From positions 372,001 to 436,000 of the forward strand of contig CAVVAR010000012.1 in assembly GCA_963746315.1 (NCBI GenBank): a DNA stretch of 64,000 nucleotides, in the 5' to 3' direction. The notes under the pieces are model-generated. The model was not told where the DNA came from and did no database searches. It saw only the letters and a program-made list of their open reading frames with translations. The stretch comes from Ga0077555 sp963746315. Lineage in GTDB: Bacteria; Pseudomonadota; Alphaproteobacteria; Rhizobiales; Hyphomicrobiaceae. Shown in pieces: positions 9,398-17,795 of this stretch. How positions within the stretch are numbered: the first letter of the stretch is position 1; every line of letters begins with the position of its first letter. The position numbers and the translations under genes are program-made.

Positions 9398-10462
9398 ATG
9401 CCCAAGACCGCATCGCCCGCGATCGCCGTGATCGGCATCGACATCGGCAAGAACGTCTTTCATCTGATCGGCCTGGACAAGCATGGCCGTATCCAGATGC
9501 GGGTCAAGCTCACGCGCGGCCAGCTCGATGCCAAGCTCGCCAACACGCCGCCGTGCCTGATCGGCATGGAGGCCTGCAGCGGCGCGCACCACCTGTCGCG
9601 CAAGCTCATCAGGCTCGGCCACGATGCCCGCTTGATGCCGGCCAAATACGTCAAGGCATTCCTGAAGGGCAACAAGAACGACTTCCGCGATGCCGAGGCG
9701 ATCGCCGAAGCCGTGCAGCGCCCCACCATGTCGTTTGTCGCGACCAAGACCGAAGACCAGCTCGATCTGCAGGCGCTGCATCGTGTGCGTTCCCGCCTCG
9801 TGCGCGAGCGCACCGCCGTCATCAACGAGATCCGCGCCTTCCTTTTGGAGCGCGGCATTGCCGTCGCCCAGGGCTATCAACGACTGCGCAAGGCGCTTCC
9901 CGACATTCTCAGCCAACGCGAGGACGTGCTCTCGCCCCGCATGCGCCACACCATAGAGGAGCTCTGCCAGGACTGGCGCCACCTCGACACGCGCATCGAG
10001 CGGGTCTCGGTGGTGATCCAGGCGCTCGCCGAGGACGAGGGTCCCTGCGACCGGCTGATGACCCTGCCGGGCGTGGCGCACATCATCTCGACCGCCACGG
10101 TTGCGGCGATCGGCGACGGGCGCACCTTCGAGCGTGGGCGCGACTTCGCCGCCTGGCTCGGTCTCGTGCCACGGCAAATCTCGACCGGAGACAGAACGAT
10201 CCTCGGCAAGATCTCGAAGCGCGGCAACGCCTACCTGCGCACGCTCTACTGCCAGGCCGCGCGCGTCGTGTTGCTGCGCCCGCAGATGTGGGAGCGCTAC
10301 GGACTGAAGAGTTGGATCGAGAGCAAGAAGAAGCGGCTGCACCACAACAAGCTGGCCATCGCGCTGGCCAACAAGCTCGCCCGCATTGCCTGGGCCGTGC
10401 TGACGAAAGGCCGCGATTTCGAGGTGAGGACGCTCAACGATGCGTCGCCCCAACCCGCCTGA
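9398..10462 (+). CDS. IS110-family DEDD transposase
   Basis: Intact 354-residue recombinase. The N-terminal RuvC-like DEDD domain starts with VIGIDIGKNVFHLIG, then has CLIGMEACSGAHHL and the KNDFRDAEAIAEA segment. The C-terminal transposase-20 domain has LPGVAHIISTATVAAIGD and GRDFAAWLGLVPRQ followed by KRGNAYLR, where the conserved Ser of IS110 enzymes is normally found a little further on. The ATG at 9398 is chosen because gaggag lies 8 nt upstream. IS110 elements lack ordinary inverted repeats and leave no target duplication, so I could not fix the element ends. A second, diverged IS110 lies at 17796-19212. Confidence 0.9.
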   Translation: MPKTASPAIAVIGIDIGKNVFHLIGLDKHGRIQMRVKLTRGQLDAKLANTPPCLIGMEACSGAHHLSRKLIRLGHDARLMPAKYVKAFLKGNKNDFRDAEAIAEAVQRPTMSFVATKTEDQLDLQALHRVRSRLVRERTAVINEIRAFLLERGIAVAQGYQRLRKALPDILSQREDVLSPRMRHTIEELCQDWRHLDTRIERVSVVIQALAEDEGPCDRLMTLPGVAHIISTATVAAIGDGRTFERGRDFAAWLGLVPRQISTGDRTILGKISKRGNAYLRTLYCQAARVVLLRPQMWERYGLKSWIESKKKRLHHNKLAIALANKLARIAWAVLTKGRDFEVRTLNDASPQPA

Positions 10463-10907
10463 GCCTGGCGCCCGGCTCGGCCTCGTCAAGGCGTCGCCTG
10501 GAAAGTGCGGCAAAAGTGACGAGAACAGCGCAACGGCGAGCCTTGACCAGCCCTCGACCGGGACGCCATTCGAAGCGCGCAGGTCGGGGCGAGGGAAAGG
10601 TCGCCAGATCGAACAAGGGAAATGTGAGGAGAGCTGTGTCGTGTAAATAGCCACCTGAATGAGATTCCCGCCGAGGTCCGCGAGAGAATGACAAGGAGAT
10701 GGAGGACCGGTCTTCCCGGCGCATCGTGAGTTTGGTGACCCATTTGGCCTTCAAGGTCTTGCCGCTAATCAGACCGACTGCGCGCTGATATCCATGATGG
10801 CCCGGAGCCGAGAAAAGCGCTCCGCGACGAGGCCGGATACATTTATGCGAGACCGCTGACCGCCAGTTCCGATGCGTTTTCTCTTGTGACGCACGGCCGG
10901 ACCATAC
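10463..10907. other. Non-coding stretch after IS110
   Basis: Presumably the right non-coding end of the IS110 element followed by decayed sequence. Short open frames on both strands show no recognisable domain. Confidence 0.35.
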
Positions 10908-11055
10908 ATGTGGGTCATGATCGACGTTCAGTGATCGCGCCGCTCGGTACCGCTTGCCCCCCGGGACCGACCGTCAAACCCGGTTTGTTCTCCGACTGGC
11001 AGCTATGCCCCCTATCGCGTCGAGAAGTGATCCGCACACGTCCGGCAGAGTCGGG
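10908..11055. repeat. Degenerate dispersed repeat, copy 1
   Basis: This segment resembles the complement of 34204-34345. Both share blocks such as ggtcatga, accgcttgcc, gaccgaccgtc, ggtttgttctcc and tggcagctatgcccc in the same order. Identity is roughly 70% by eye. No protein domain is apparent and it may be an old repeat or IS end. Confidence 0.5.
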
Positions 11056-11058
11056 CCA

Positions 11059-11281
11059 TGTATGGACGGCGCCCGCGGTGCAAGAGGAATCTGACGGTTC
11101 AGCGAAGCGTTCGGGTGCAGCCATGTATCCGGCCTTTGAGTGCAGCCGCCATGGCTGCTGGCCCTGATGTGATCCGCTGACCGGGTCCCAACCAAAAGCA
11201 CGCGCTCTTTCCTCGCGTGGCCCGTCACGTGATTTCCCGGTCGACGGTCTCGACCGTTTCGCATCAACGTCTTCATCACCC
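11059..11281. mobile_element. Remnant of an IS110 (IS1111-type) element end
   Basis: The left end matches the left end of the IS110 element at 17796: both read catgt-tggacg-cgcccgcggtgcaagaggaat with a few differences. The downstream stretch (ggctgctggccctgatgt, then tttcgcatcaacgtcttcatcacc) also parallels 17880-18010. No transposase is left, and the remnant runs straight into an IS91 fragment. Confidence 0.6.
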
Positions 11282-11355
11282 TGCATTTCGTGGACGCACA
11301 GACGCTACCTCAATCTCTCATTGCCAAGCCCCTTTCTTCACTTCACGCCTCGGGC

Positions 11356-11873
11356 CACTCCGGCACACCAAGTGGATCGTCTACGTCAAGCCGCCGTTCG
11401 CCAGCCCCGAGGCCGTGCTCGCCTACCTGTCGCGCTACACCCACCGCGTCGCCATCTCGAACCGGCGCCTCGTCGCGGCCGATGACGGCGGCGTCTTGTT
11501 CCGCTGGAAGGACTACCGGGAGGACGGGCTCGCGCGCTGGAAGACCATGACGCTCAGCTCGCCCGAGTTCATCCGGCGCTTCCTCATCCACGTCTTGCCG
11601 AAGGGCTTCCACCGCATCCGCCACTACGGCCTCTTCGCCAATGGCAACCGTGTCGCGTCAATCGCCAGGGCCCGCGAGCTGCTCGGCGTGGCGTCTCGGG
11701 TCGAGAAGCCGGCGGACACGTCCGGCGACGACGTCGAGGGCGATCAGCCTGAGACCGAAACGAGATCCTGCCCTTGCTGCGGTTCGGCCATGCGCATCAT
11801 CGAGGTCTTCGCCCGAGGCTGTGAGCCCAGGAACAAACCCAAGCCGGGCGCGATCAGGATCGACACCTCATGA
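11356..11873 (+). pseudogene. IS91-family transposase, C-terminal fragment
   Basis: The frame encodes WIVYVKPPF, LAYLSRYTHRVAISNRRL, FRWKDYRE and RFLIHVLPKGFHRIRHYGLFAN, all characteristic of the C-terminal half of the Y2-type rolling-circle transposases of IS91, followed by a CPCCG zinc pair. The N-terminal zinc finger and the catalytic HUH/tyrosine region are absent, so the gene is dead. The open frame can be extended upstream to 11217, but that part belongs to the IS110 remnant. Confidence 0.82.
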
Positions 11874-12260
11874 GCCGTCAGCGCCGCCAAGCCACGAGTG
11901 CCGTCCACCACCCAGCCAAGCCGAGTGCTTGCGACGGCGAGGCATGTCCGAATGGCCGCCATTCGGCCCGAAGAGACGCTCGTGAGGGGACCGAGCAGGC
12001 TTGGCGCCACACTTCGCGCGCCATCTGTCGTGGTTACCAATACGACGCGCTTGGCGTTCGCTCCGCAAAGGCGTCACCGCGACGACTACGCATGATGCTC
12101 AATCCCCATAGAGACCACCGCACCGCCTGAGCGCCACCTCCCGCGACTTCGTGCCTTGGCGCTTCTCCGACGCCGGCCCGGAGAGCGGGGCCAAGCCGTC
12201 GTTGGCCGGCGTCCGAGAAACCTGCACAGGAACCGTCGTGCGCAGAACCCTCACCCGTTT
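11874..12260. other. Probable IS91 terminal region, no gene seen
   Basis: GC-rich sequence between the IS91 fragment and the ion channel gene. Nothing with a recognisable domain was found. It is probably the non-coding 3' end of the IS91-type element. Confidence 0.35.
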
Positions 12261-13352
12261 TTAGAAGAACGATGCGCCAAGCACAGCCAGGAGTGCCACG
12301 GGATAAATGATGCGCGAGGCAATATTGGCTCGTCGGACCATCTCAGTCTTTTGCTGCTCGACAAGGTAGACATGTGCGACGGTTTGCATGAGCGCGGCAA
12401 AAACTAGAACTGTCGCAAGAAGAATAAACTCGTCCAGCCGCGTCAGGTAGGACACCCTCGGGAGCAGAACAGTGATAGCAAACAGATAAGCGACTAGCGT
12501 CAAGAAGGCGGTGGTCGAAATACCGATACCCGTGCTGCTTTCCCTTGGATCAAGCCAGCGCGGAATCCACGACATGATGACGATCAGACAAAGAGGGAAA
12601 ATCACTTTCCAGAAATAGTAGGTTGGCACCCTCTGTACCTCAATCGCCAACACGAAGCCCGCTGATCCAGCCGTCTTCTCAAAGGCTACATAGGGACGCG
12701 GTTCCGCCTCCCAAGCCAATACCTTAAAGTCCGGCATCGAAAATTTGCTGGCAATCCCGGAGTTCTTACCCCCCTCGCGTAGGATGGGGAGCATCGCCAC
12801 GTCTCTCGCCGACAAACTGGCCGCAACCAGATGGATGGTCAGGACTTGCCGATCCATCGGAAATTCGGCCAGGTCGAGCGGCTGCGAAAACCAGCCCCAT
12901 GTCTTCTGACGGAGTGTGACCCCACCTTCGGGATTTATCTCGACGAAATCTGGAAAAGCTGTCCAAGCCTGCTGCTGATTTACAATAGTGAGACGTGGGG
13001 TCCAAACATCTGTCGCCCGTCGAACGACTGGACCAGGTCCTTCGTGTCGAAGCAGGGGGTTAATCCAGCTTGCCTCATAATAGACACTTGCCGAGAACCG
13101 TTGGTTCGCCGAGTCGATGCCGTCTACATCGATCACATATATGCCAACCCTAACTTCTGTCGGCTCGCCCCAGACCGAGGGCCGTTCTTGTTCCGGCTTT
13201 GGCTGGAGAATTGCGGCCGGCGTCTCTCCTGTCTCTGCGGGTAATTCTGGCGGATCAGCCGTTTTCGACGGGTCCTGAGCAGCCGCTAGCCCAGGCGCGA
13301 GCAGTATGAATGCCAACAAGTGAACCGCCCGGGCAATCCTGCAACATGACAT
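12261..13352 (-). CDS. Prokaryotic pentameric ligand-gated ion channel (Cys-loop receptor homologue)
   Basis: A 363-residue protein with a signal peptide (residues 1-25), a low-complexity Pro/Glu linker (27-60), an extracellular beta-sandwich (about 60-238) and four transmembrane helices (about 247-266, 272-296, 306-330 and 345-362). Family marks are VWTPRL (116-121), the FPMDRQ loop (164-169) matching the FPxDxQ Pro-loop, a Pro-containing M1, a Ser/Thr-rich pore helix M2 and LPRVSYLTRLDEF linking M2 to M3. As in GLIC and ELIC, no Cys-loop disulfide is present. Such channels open ion flow through the inner membrane when a ligand or protons bind the periplasmic domain; the ligand here is unknown. 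It stands alone, with an IS91 fragment downstream and an IS1380 end 42 bp upstream. The ATG at 13352 has gaggcgggg directly before it. Confidence 0.9.
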   Translation of the reverse strand: MSCCRIARAVHLLAFILLAPGLAAAQDPSKTADPPELPAETGETPAAILQPKPEQERPSVWGEPTEVRVGIYVIDVDGIDSANQRFSASVYYEASWINPLLRHEGPGPVVRRATDVWTPRLTIVNQQQAWTAFPDFVEINPEGGVTLRQKTWGWFSQPLDLAEFPMDRQVLTIHLVAASLSARDVAMLPILREGGKNSGIASKFSMPDFKVLAWEAEPRPYVAFEKTAGSAGFVLAIEVQRVPTYYFWKVIFPLCLIVIMSWIPRWLDPRESSTGIGISTTAFLTLVAYLFAITVLLPRVSYLTRLDEFILLATVLVFAALMQTVAHVYLVEQQKTEMVRRANIASRIIYPVALLAVLGASFF

Positions 13353-13394
13353 CCCCGCCTCATACCGTTCCGGCCAAGTCTACAGTCTATCCGA

Positions 13395-15074
13395 CATTCC
13401 CCAAGTAGCCTTGGGATAGCTCCAGACTAAGCCGCCAGCCGTGCGTCTGCAATGCCCCAGGCAGTTTCGGAAGCGCCCGCAGCCGCTGTCACATCGTGAT
13501 CCGCAGTGTTCGGAACCGGCGCAGTGGCTCGCAGCCGCGCTCGGATCATCGTTCCCGGCGCACTCGGGCAACGCGCCGCCGTGACGTTCGTGCCGGTCGG
13601 GTCGACTGCATGCGAAGCGGTCGAGATCGTTCGTCATGATGGCACTGGTGACGGACGCAGCCGATGAATAGCGGCGAGGATCTGGTGGAAGAGGTCTCGC
13701 GGGATTGCGGCCTCGGCCAGCTGGAAGGTTATCGCCCGGGCATGGCGGACGACACGGGCGCCGATCTTGATCAGCCGCGTTTGCAGGCTCGTCAGCGACC
13801 AGGACGCGACCTCGTCGGGCAGTTCGGCGGCCTGCAAGAACATGCCGAGGTTGTAGGCCAGCGCATGAAGCTGCAGGCGGACCTCGTTCTGCGTCATCGT
13901 CCGGCATGACAGCCGGGTCCACCTGAGCGCGATCTTGCCCTCCTTAATGTGCTGCTCGGCGGTACCGCGCTGATTGTAGAAGGCGAACACCTGCTCGGGC
14001 TCGAAGGGCAGATTGGTGACCAGGAAGCCGACACGGGGCAGCAACTCACCTGGATGCCATTCGATCTTGGCCAGCACCCGGCGGGGCTTTTCCCAGGAGC
14101 CAGCTTGGTACTCGAAGTCGCCGTAGACCCGGCGGACCTCGTTCGGTGGCCGCCCGACCGGGCGCCTCAACAGGTCGGCAATCCGCTCCTGCAAGGTCGC
14201 GTTCTTCGGCAGGCGAATGGCGTAGAGGTATCCCGCCGTCTCCAAGGTGACGTAGAGGGCGGGAAGCGCAAAGGCGGCATCGGCCCGAAATAGGCGCAGA
14301 ACATCCTTGTCGGCGTAGCGAGCCATGACCGACCCCAGAACCTCCTCCCAGCCGTCAGCGCTGTGCACGTTGCCGGGGCGCAGCTTGCAGCGCTCCAGTT
14401 GGCCGAACTGATTGAACACGAACAGCGGATGGTAGCAGGAGCAGTCGAAGTGGCCGTTCCAGGCGGTGCCTTCCTGCGCGCCATGAGTCGGGCTCACCGA
14501 GCTGTCCATGTCGAGCGTAAGCCAACGCAGTGGCTTGGCGGTATGGTGGCGGTCGATCCAGCGGCCCGGCATGTCGGGCAGCGCGGCGAGGTTCTCGGGA
14601 GTGATGAGCACCTCGGACTCGAACTGCCCCATCTGGCTTGCCGACGCCGCTTGATGATCGACAGCCCGGCCACCCACGATCTGACGCATCACGGGATCGA
14701 CGGCCAGATAGTCGGCATCGTTGACGTCCTCGTAGCCTGCGAGCCGGCCGAAGATCGACTGGCGCGAAAGGGCGACGATGCCGTGCAGCCGGTTATGACC
14801 GCTGCGCGTGTCGACGAGATGCTTGCCCATCAGCTCATGAAGACCGAGCACCTCATCCAGCTCGCGGTAGAGGAGCAAGCCCCCATCGGAGCTGATCTTC
14901 GAGCCGTGGAACTCGAGCTGAACGCGGCGATCGAAACCGAGCCTTCCGTCGTCCAATTCGCTCGCACCCGCTGGGTGAGACATCGCCGCCTGCCTCAGAT
15001 ACCGCCAATGCACTGGAATATATGTGATTTGCGGCATCAGCAGTAGGCGGAACTCATATTATACTTGGGGAATG
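13395..15074. mobile_element. IS1380-family insertion sequence
   Basis: Perfect 13-bp inverted repeats, cattccccaagta at 13395-13407 and its complement at 15062-15074, bracket an intact transposase gene. About 230 bp of non-coding sequence lies between the transposase stop and the left end. No matching 4-bp target repeats were seen next to these ends, so the exact outer base is uncertain or flanking rearrangement occurred. Confidence 0.8.
13634..14983 (-). CDS. IS1380-family transposase
   Basis: Intact transposase of about 449 residues from the ATG at 14983 (gaggcag upstream). It has the N-terminal SSDGGLLLYRELDEVLGL segment, then TLDMDSSVSPTHGAQEG with the first catalytic Asp, LFRADAAFALPALY with the second, and FYNQRGTAEQHIKEGK with the catalytic Glu. 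The NHYHP-like YHPLFVFNQ motif typical of the family is also present. It differs strongly from the IS1380 copy at the left edge of the window. Confidence 0.9.
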   Translation of the reverse strand: MSHPAGASELDDGRLGFDRRVQLEFHGSKISSDGGLLLYRELDEVLGLHELMGKHLVDTRSGHNRLHGIVALSRQSIFGRLAGYEDVNDADYLAVDPVMRQIVGGRAVDHQAASASQMGQFESEVLITPENLAALPDMPGRWIDRHHTAKPLRWLTLDMDSSVSPTHGAQEGTAWNGHFDCSCYHPLFVFNQFGQLERCKLRPGNVHSADGWEEVLGSVMARYADKDVLRLFRADAAFALPALYVTLETAGYLYAIRLPKNATLQERIADLLRRPVGRPPNEVRRVYGDFEYQAGSWEKPRRVLAKIEWHPGELLPRVGFLVTNLPFEPEQVFAFYNQRGTAEQHIKEGKIALRWTRLSCRTMTQNEVRLQLHALAYNLGMFLQAAELPDEVASWSLTSLQTRLIKIGARVVRHARAITFQLAEAAIPRDLFHQILAAIHRLRPSPVPS

Positions 15075-15190
15075 CGGGCTTAAGCCCTTTGGAGGAAACA
15101 ATGGCAAAGTCACTTGCACAGCGGCGACTTGGCGCAAAGGGTCCTTCTGTATCGTCGATTGGTCTGGGCTGTATGTCCTTATCGGCTTTC

Positions 15191-16005
15191 AATTACCCAC
15201 AACTCTTGCCAGCGATGGCGGCGCCGAGCTGGATATCGGATAGCCGTGACAGCCCGCGCCATATGACCATGTTGCCCGGTGGTGGATCGCTGGCGCGTGC
15301 CAGATAGCCGCCGAGCCGGGCAATCTTGATCAGGTAGCGCCCGAGGGTCTTGCGACGTGCCGTCTCGCCGGCATCCTTGACCAATCTGTCGAGCAGCTGG
15401 ATTTCCCGTTCGCTCAGTGCAACGGTTGCGCGGTGCTTGCGGAGCCACGCGCGCGAGCATCGTCATCCAGAACACACGCCAGCTCACGATGCAGTAGAGG
15501 GCAATCAGGTTGGTCAGGCGTTCCGCGGTTCTCAGCCTTGCGTCCTCGGCTCGGCATCCGGATTTCAGGATCTTGTGGAACGTCTCGATCTTCCAGCGCA
15601 TGGCGTACCAGTCGAGCTTTTCAATGGCCTCCTTGCGCGACGACACCGGCATGTTGGTCAGCAGTTTCCAGTTGATCGACTTCCTGTTCCTTGGTTCGCC
15701 GCGCTCACAGGCATGGATCACGACGAGGTCCAGGGCGGGGTAGCGTTTCTGCTTGCCGATCGGCGGCAACACGCGGATGCGAGCGTACCTGATCTCAAGC
15801 TCGGCAATGTCGGGTTCACCTTTGTCGTCACGTACCTCGATGCGATGGATGCCCTTGAGGTTGACCTCCTTCATCGCGTCAGCGACCGTGTGCGTGCCGT
15901 CACCGGCAAGTCGGTCGACGCACGTCCGCACCAGGAAATAGGGTGCCGGCATCCTGGGCCGCACAGAACAGCTCGTAGATGTCGCTCTCGCGGTCGCCGA
16001 TGAGG
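15191..16005 (-). pseudogene. IS4-family transposase fragment inside the aldo/keto reductase gene
   Basis: The fragment starts within the DDE core (ETFLIGDRESDIYELF, carrying a catalytic Asp). It continues with KEVNLKGIHRIEVRDDKG and YAMRWKIETFHKILK, which matches the Y-(2)-R-(3)-E-(6)-K signature of IS4, and finishes with LGAAIAGKSCG. Two frame changes, near 15935 and 15440, break the frame. The N-terminal ~150 residues and the corresponding IS end are missing, so the insertion was accompanied by a deletion of both IS and host sequence. Confidence 0.8.
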
Positions 16006-16140
16006 AAAGTCTCACACGGCTTGGCGTTGATGTGATTGACCTTTACTATCAGCACCGAGTTGATGCTTCTGTGCCAATTGAAGAAACAGTCGGGGCGATG
16101 GCGCGTCTCGTCAAACAAGGCAAGGTTCGGCATATCGGCT

Positions 16141-17169
16141 CCTGCTTACCCATGATCGTCAGCCAAGTTTGAGCCACACGGGTCTGCGATTTTGCTGTGC
16201 ATTCTGAGGGAGATGGCTCATGGCGCGCAACAAGGTGCAATTCCAGAAAGGCCTTTCGGAGGCTGAATTCCTGCGGCTCTATGGTGACGAGGATGCGTGC
16301 CGCGAGGCGCTTTTCCGCTGGCGCTGGCCTGGCGGCTTCGAGTGTCCGGCGTGCGGCGAGCGAGGCCATTGCGTGCTCGACCGGCGTGCGCTGATCCAGT
16401 GCAACACCTGCCGCACTCAGACATCGTTGACCGCCAGCACGATCTTCGCCAACACCAAATTGCCGCTCACGACTTGGTTCCGCGCCATGTACCTCATCAC
16501 GCAGTCGAAGCAGGGCGTCTCGACGGTCGAACTCGGCCGCCGCCTCGGCGTGCGCCAGACCACGGCCTGGGCGATGAAATCGAAACTCACGCAAGTGATG
16601 CTTGAACGCGACGCGAAGAAACTGCTCGACGGCCGCGTCGAGATGGATGACGCCTATCTCGGTGGCCGGCGATCAGACGGCAAGACGGGACGCGGTGCGC
16701 CGGGAAAGACGCCGTTCGTGGCCGCGGTCGAGACCACCGACGACGGCAAACCGAAACGCGTGCAATTGCGTCGCGTCACACGCTTCTCGAAGAAGGCGAT
16801 CAAGGCGCTGGCTGGCCGGACGTTGAAGCCCTCGGCGCGCGTCGTCACCGACGGGCTCGGCTGCTTTCACGGGCTCAAGGGATCGGTCGAAGCGCACAAC
16901 CGGCTCATCGTCGCCCAACTTGGCCACGCCGAGAAACTGCCGCAATTCCAGTCGGTCAACACCGTGCTCGGCAATATCAAGAGCGCGATTACCGGGACAT
17001 ATCGCGCGGTCAGGAAGCACGCCGATCGCACCCTCGCCGAATTCGAATGGCGTTTCAATCGGCGCTATGATCTCGCCGCCATGATCCCCCGCCTCGGCTG
17101 GGCCGCAACCCACACGCCGCCGATGCCCCATCGGCTTCTGAAGATGGCTGAGAGTGGTGGGTAAGCAGG
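16141..17169. mobile_element. IS1595-family insertion sequence, complete, in the aldo/keto reductase gene
   Basis: Terminal inverted repeats cctgcttaccca at 16141-16152 and its complement at 17158-17169 are perfect over 12 bp. The 8-bp direct repeat tatcggct flanks the element at 16133-16140 and 17170-17177, as expected for IS1595. The element is 1029 bp with an intact transposase and looks recent. Confidence 0.94.
16220..17164 (+). CDS. IS1595-family (ISXO2-like) transposase
   Basis: Intact 314-residue transposase. The N-terminal zinc ribbon has CPACGERG and a second Cys pair, CNTCRTQTS. The ISXO2 DDE domain starts with LDGRVEMDDAYLGG, continues with RVVTDGLGCFHGL and then VNTVLGNIKSAITGT, and ends with the FEWRFNRRYDL segment. 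The ATG at 16220 is preceded by gggaga. The stop falls inside the right inverted repeat region. Confidence 0.92.
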   Translation: MARNKVQFQKGLSEAEFLRLYGDEDACREALFRWRWPGGFECPACGERGHCVLDRRALIQCNTCRTQTSLTASTIFANTKLPLTTWFRAMYLITQSKQGVSTVELGRRLGVRQTTAWAMKSKLTQVMLERDAKKLLDGRVEMDDAYLGGRRSDGKTGRGAPGKTPFVAAVETTDDGKPKRVQLRRVTRFSKKAIKALAGRTLKPSARVVTDGLGCFHGLKGSVEAHNRLIVAQLGHAEKLPQFQSVNTVLGNIKSAITGTYRAVRKHADRTLAEFEWRFNRRYDLAAMIPRLGWAATHTPPMPHRLLKMAESGG

Positions 17170-17795
17170 TATCGGCTTATGTGAGGTACATCCACGCACG
17201 ATCGAGCGCGCGCATAAAATTTACCCCTTAACGGCGGTGCAGACTGAGTATTCTCTGCTTTATCGCTCGGAAGCGGAAGAGACACTCCAAACCACGAGAA
17301 GCCTCGGAATAGCATTCGTCGCGTATTCTCCCTTGGGTCGCGGGCTGCTCACTGGAAGCATCGTCACTGAGGCAGATGTCGCGAGCGGCCGTCGAGGCCA
17401 GTATCCGCGGTTTATGGGTGAGAATTTCGACCATAATCGCGGCCTGGTGAGTAGAGTTCAAGAGTTGGCCGAAAAGAAGGGGTGCAGCGTTGGTCAACTT
17501 TGCCTCGCATGGCTGTTAGCGCAGGGGCAGGATATCATTCCAATCCCTGGCACGAAGCGAAGAGATCGGCGCGATGAGAATATCGGCGCTCTCGATGTGA
17601 TACTCTCACCTTCTGAAGTGGCCGCGATATCGGTAGCAATTCCTCCTGGCTCTGCTGCAGGCTCACGCTATCCAGAGAAAGCCATGCAAGCAGTCTACCG
17701 ATGACAAGGCTTCAGCCTCATTGGAGATAGTCAGCTTTAGGCTGCAGTGCGGCCCGAGCAGTGCAGGCAGTCGAAATGCGTGCATTGGGTCATGT

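Larger units (their letters stand above)
15101..17704 (+). pseudogene. Aldo/keto reductase, broken by two IS insertions
   Basis: Three pieces of one gene remain. Residues 1-30 (15101-15190) end at GLGCMSLSAF after an ATG preceded by ggagg. A middle piece (16006-16140) reads ESLTRLGVDVIDLYYQHRVD and continues to KVRHIG. The rest (17178-17704) reads CEVHPRTIERAHK, then AVQTEYSLLYR, AYSPLGRGLLTG and a normal C-terminus. About 85 codons between the first two pieces, including the catalytic Asp/Tyr region, are lost and replaced by an IS4 fragment. Between the second and third pieces lies a complete IS1595; removing it and one 8-bp target repeat restores the frame exactly. The enzyme would have been an NADP-dependent AKR of the AKR13-like type. 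Confidence 0.9.

Noticed and set aside
9320..10654. 444-codon minus-strand frame over the IS110 transposase
   Set aside because: Antisense shadow of a recognisable DEDD transposase, with no start context.
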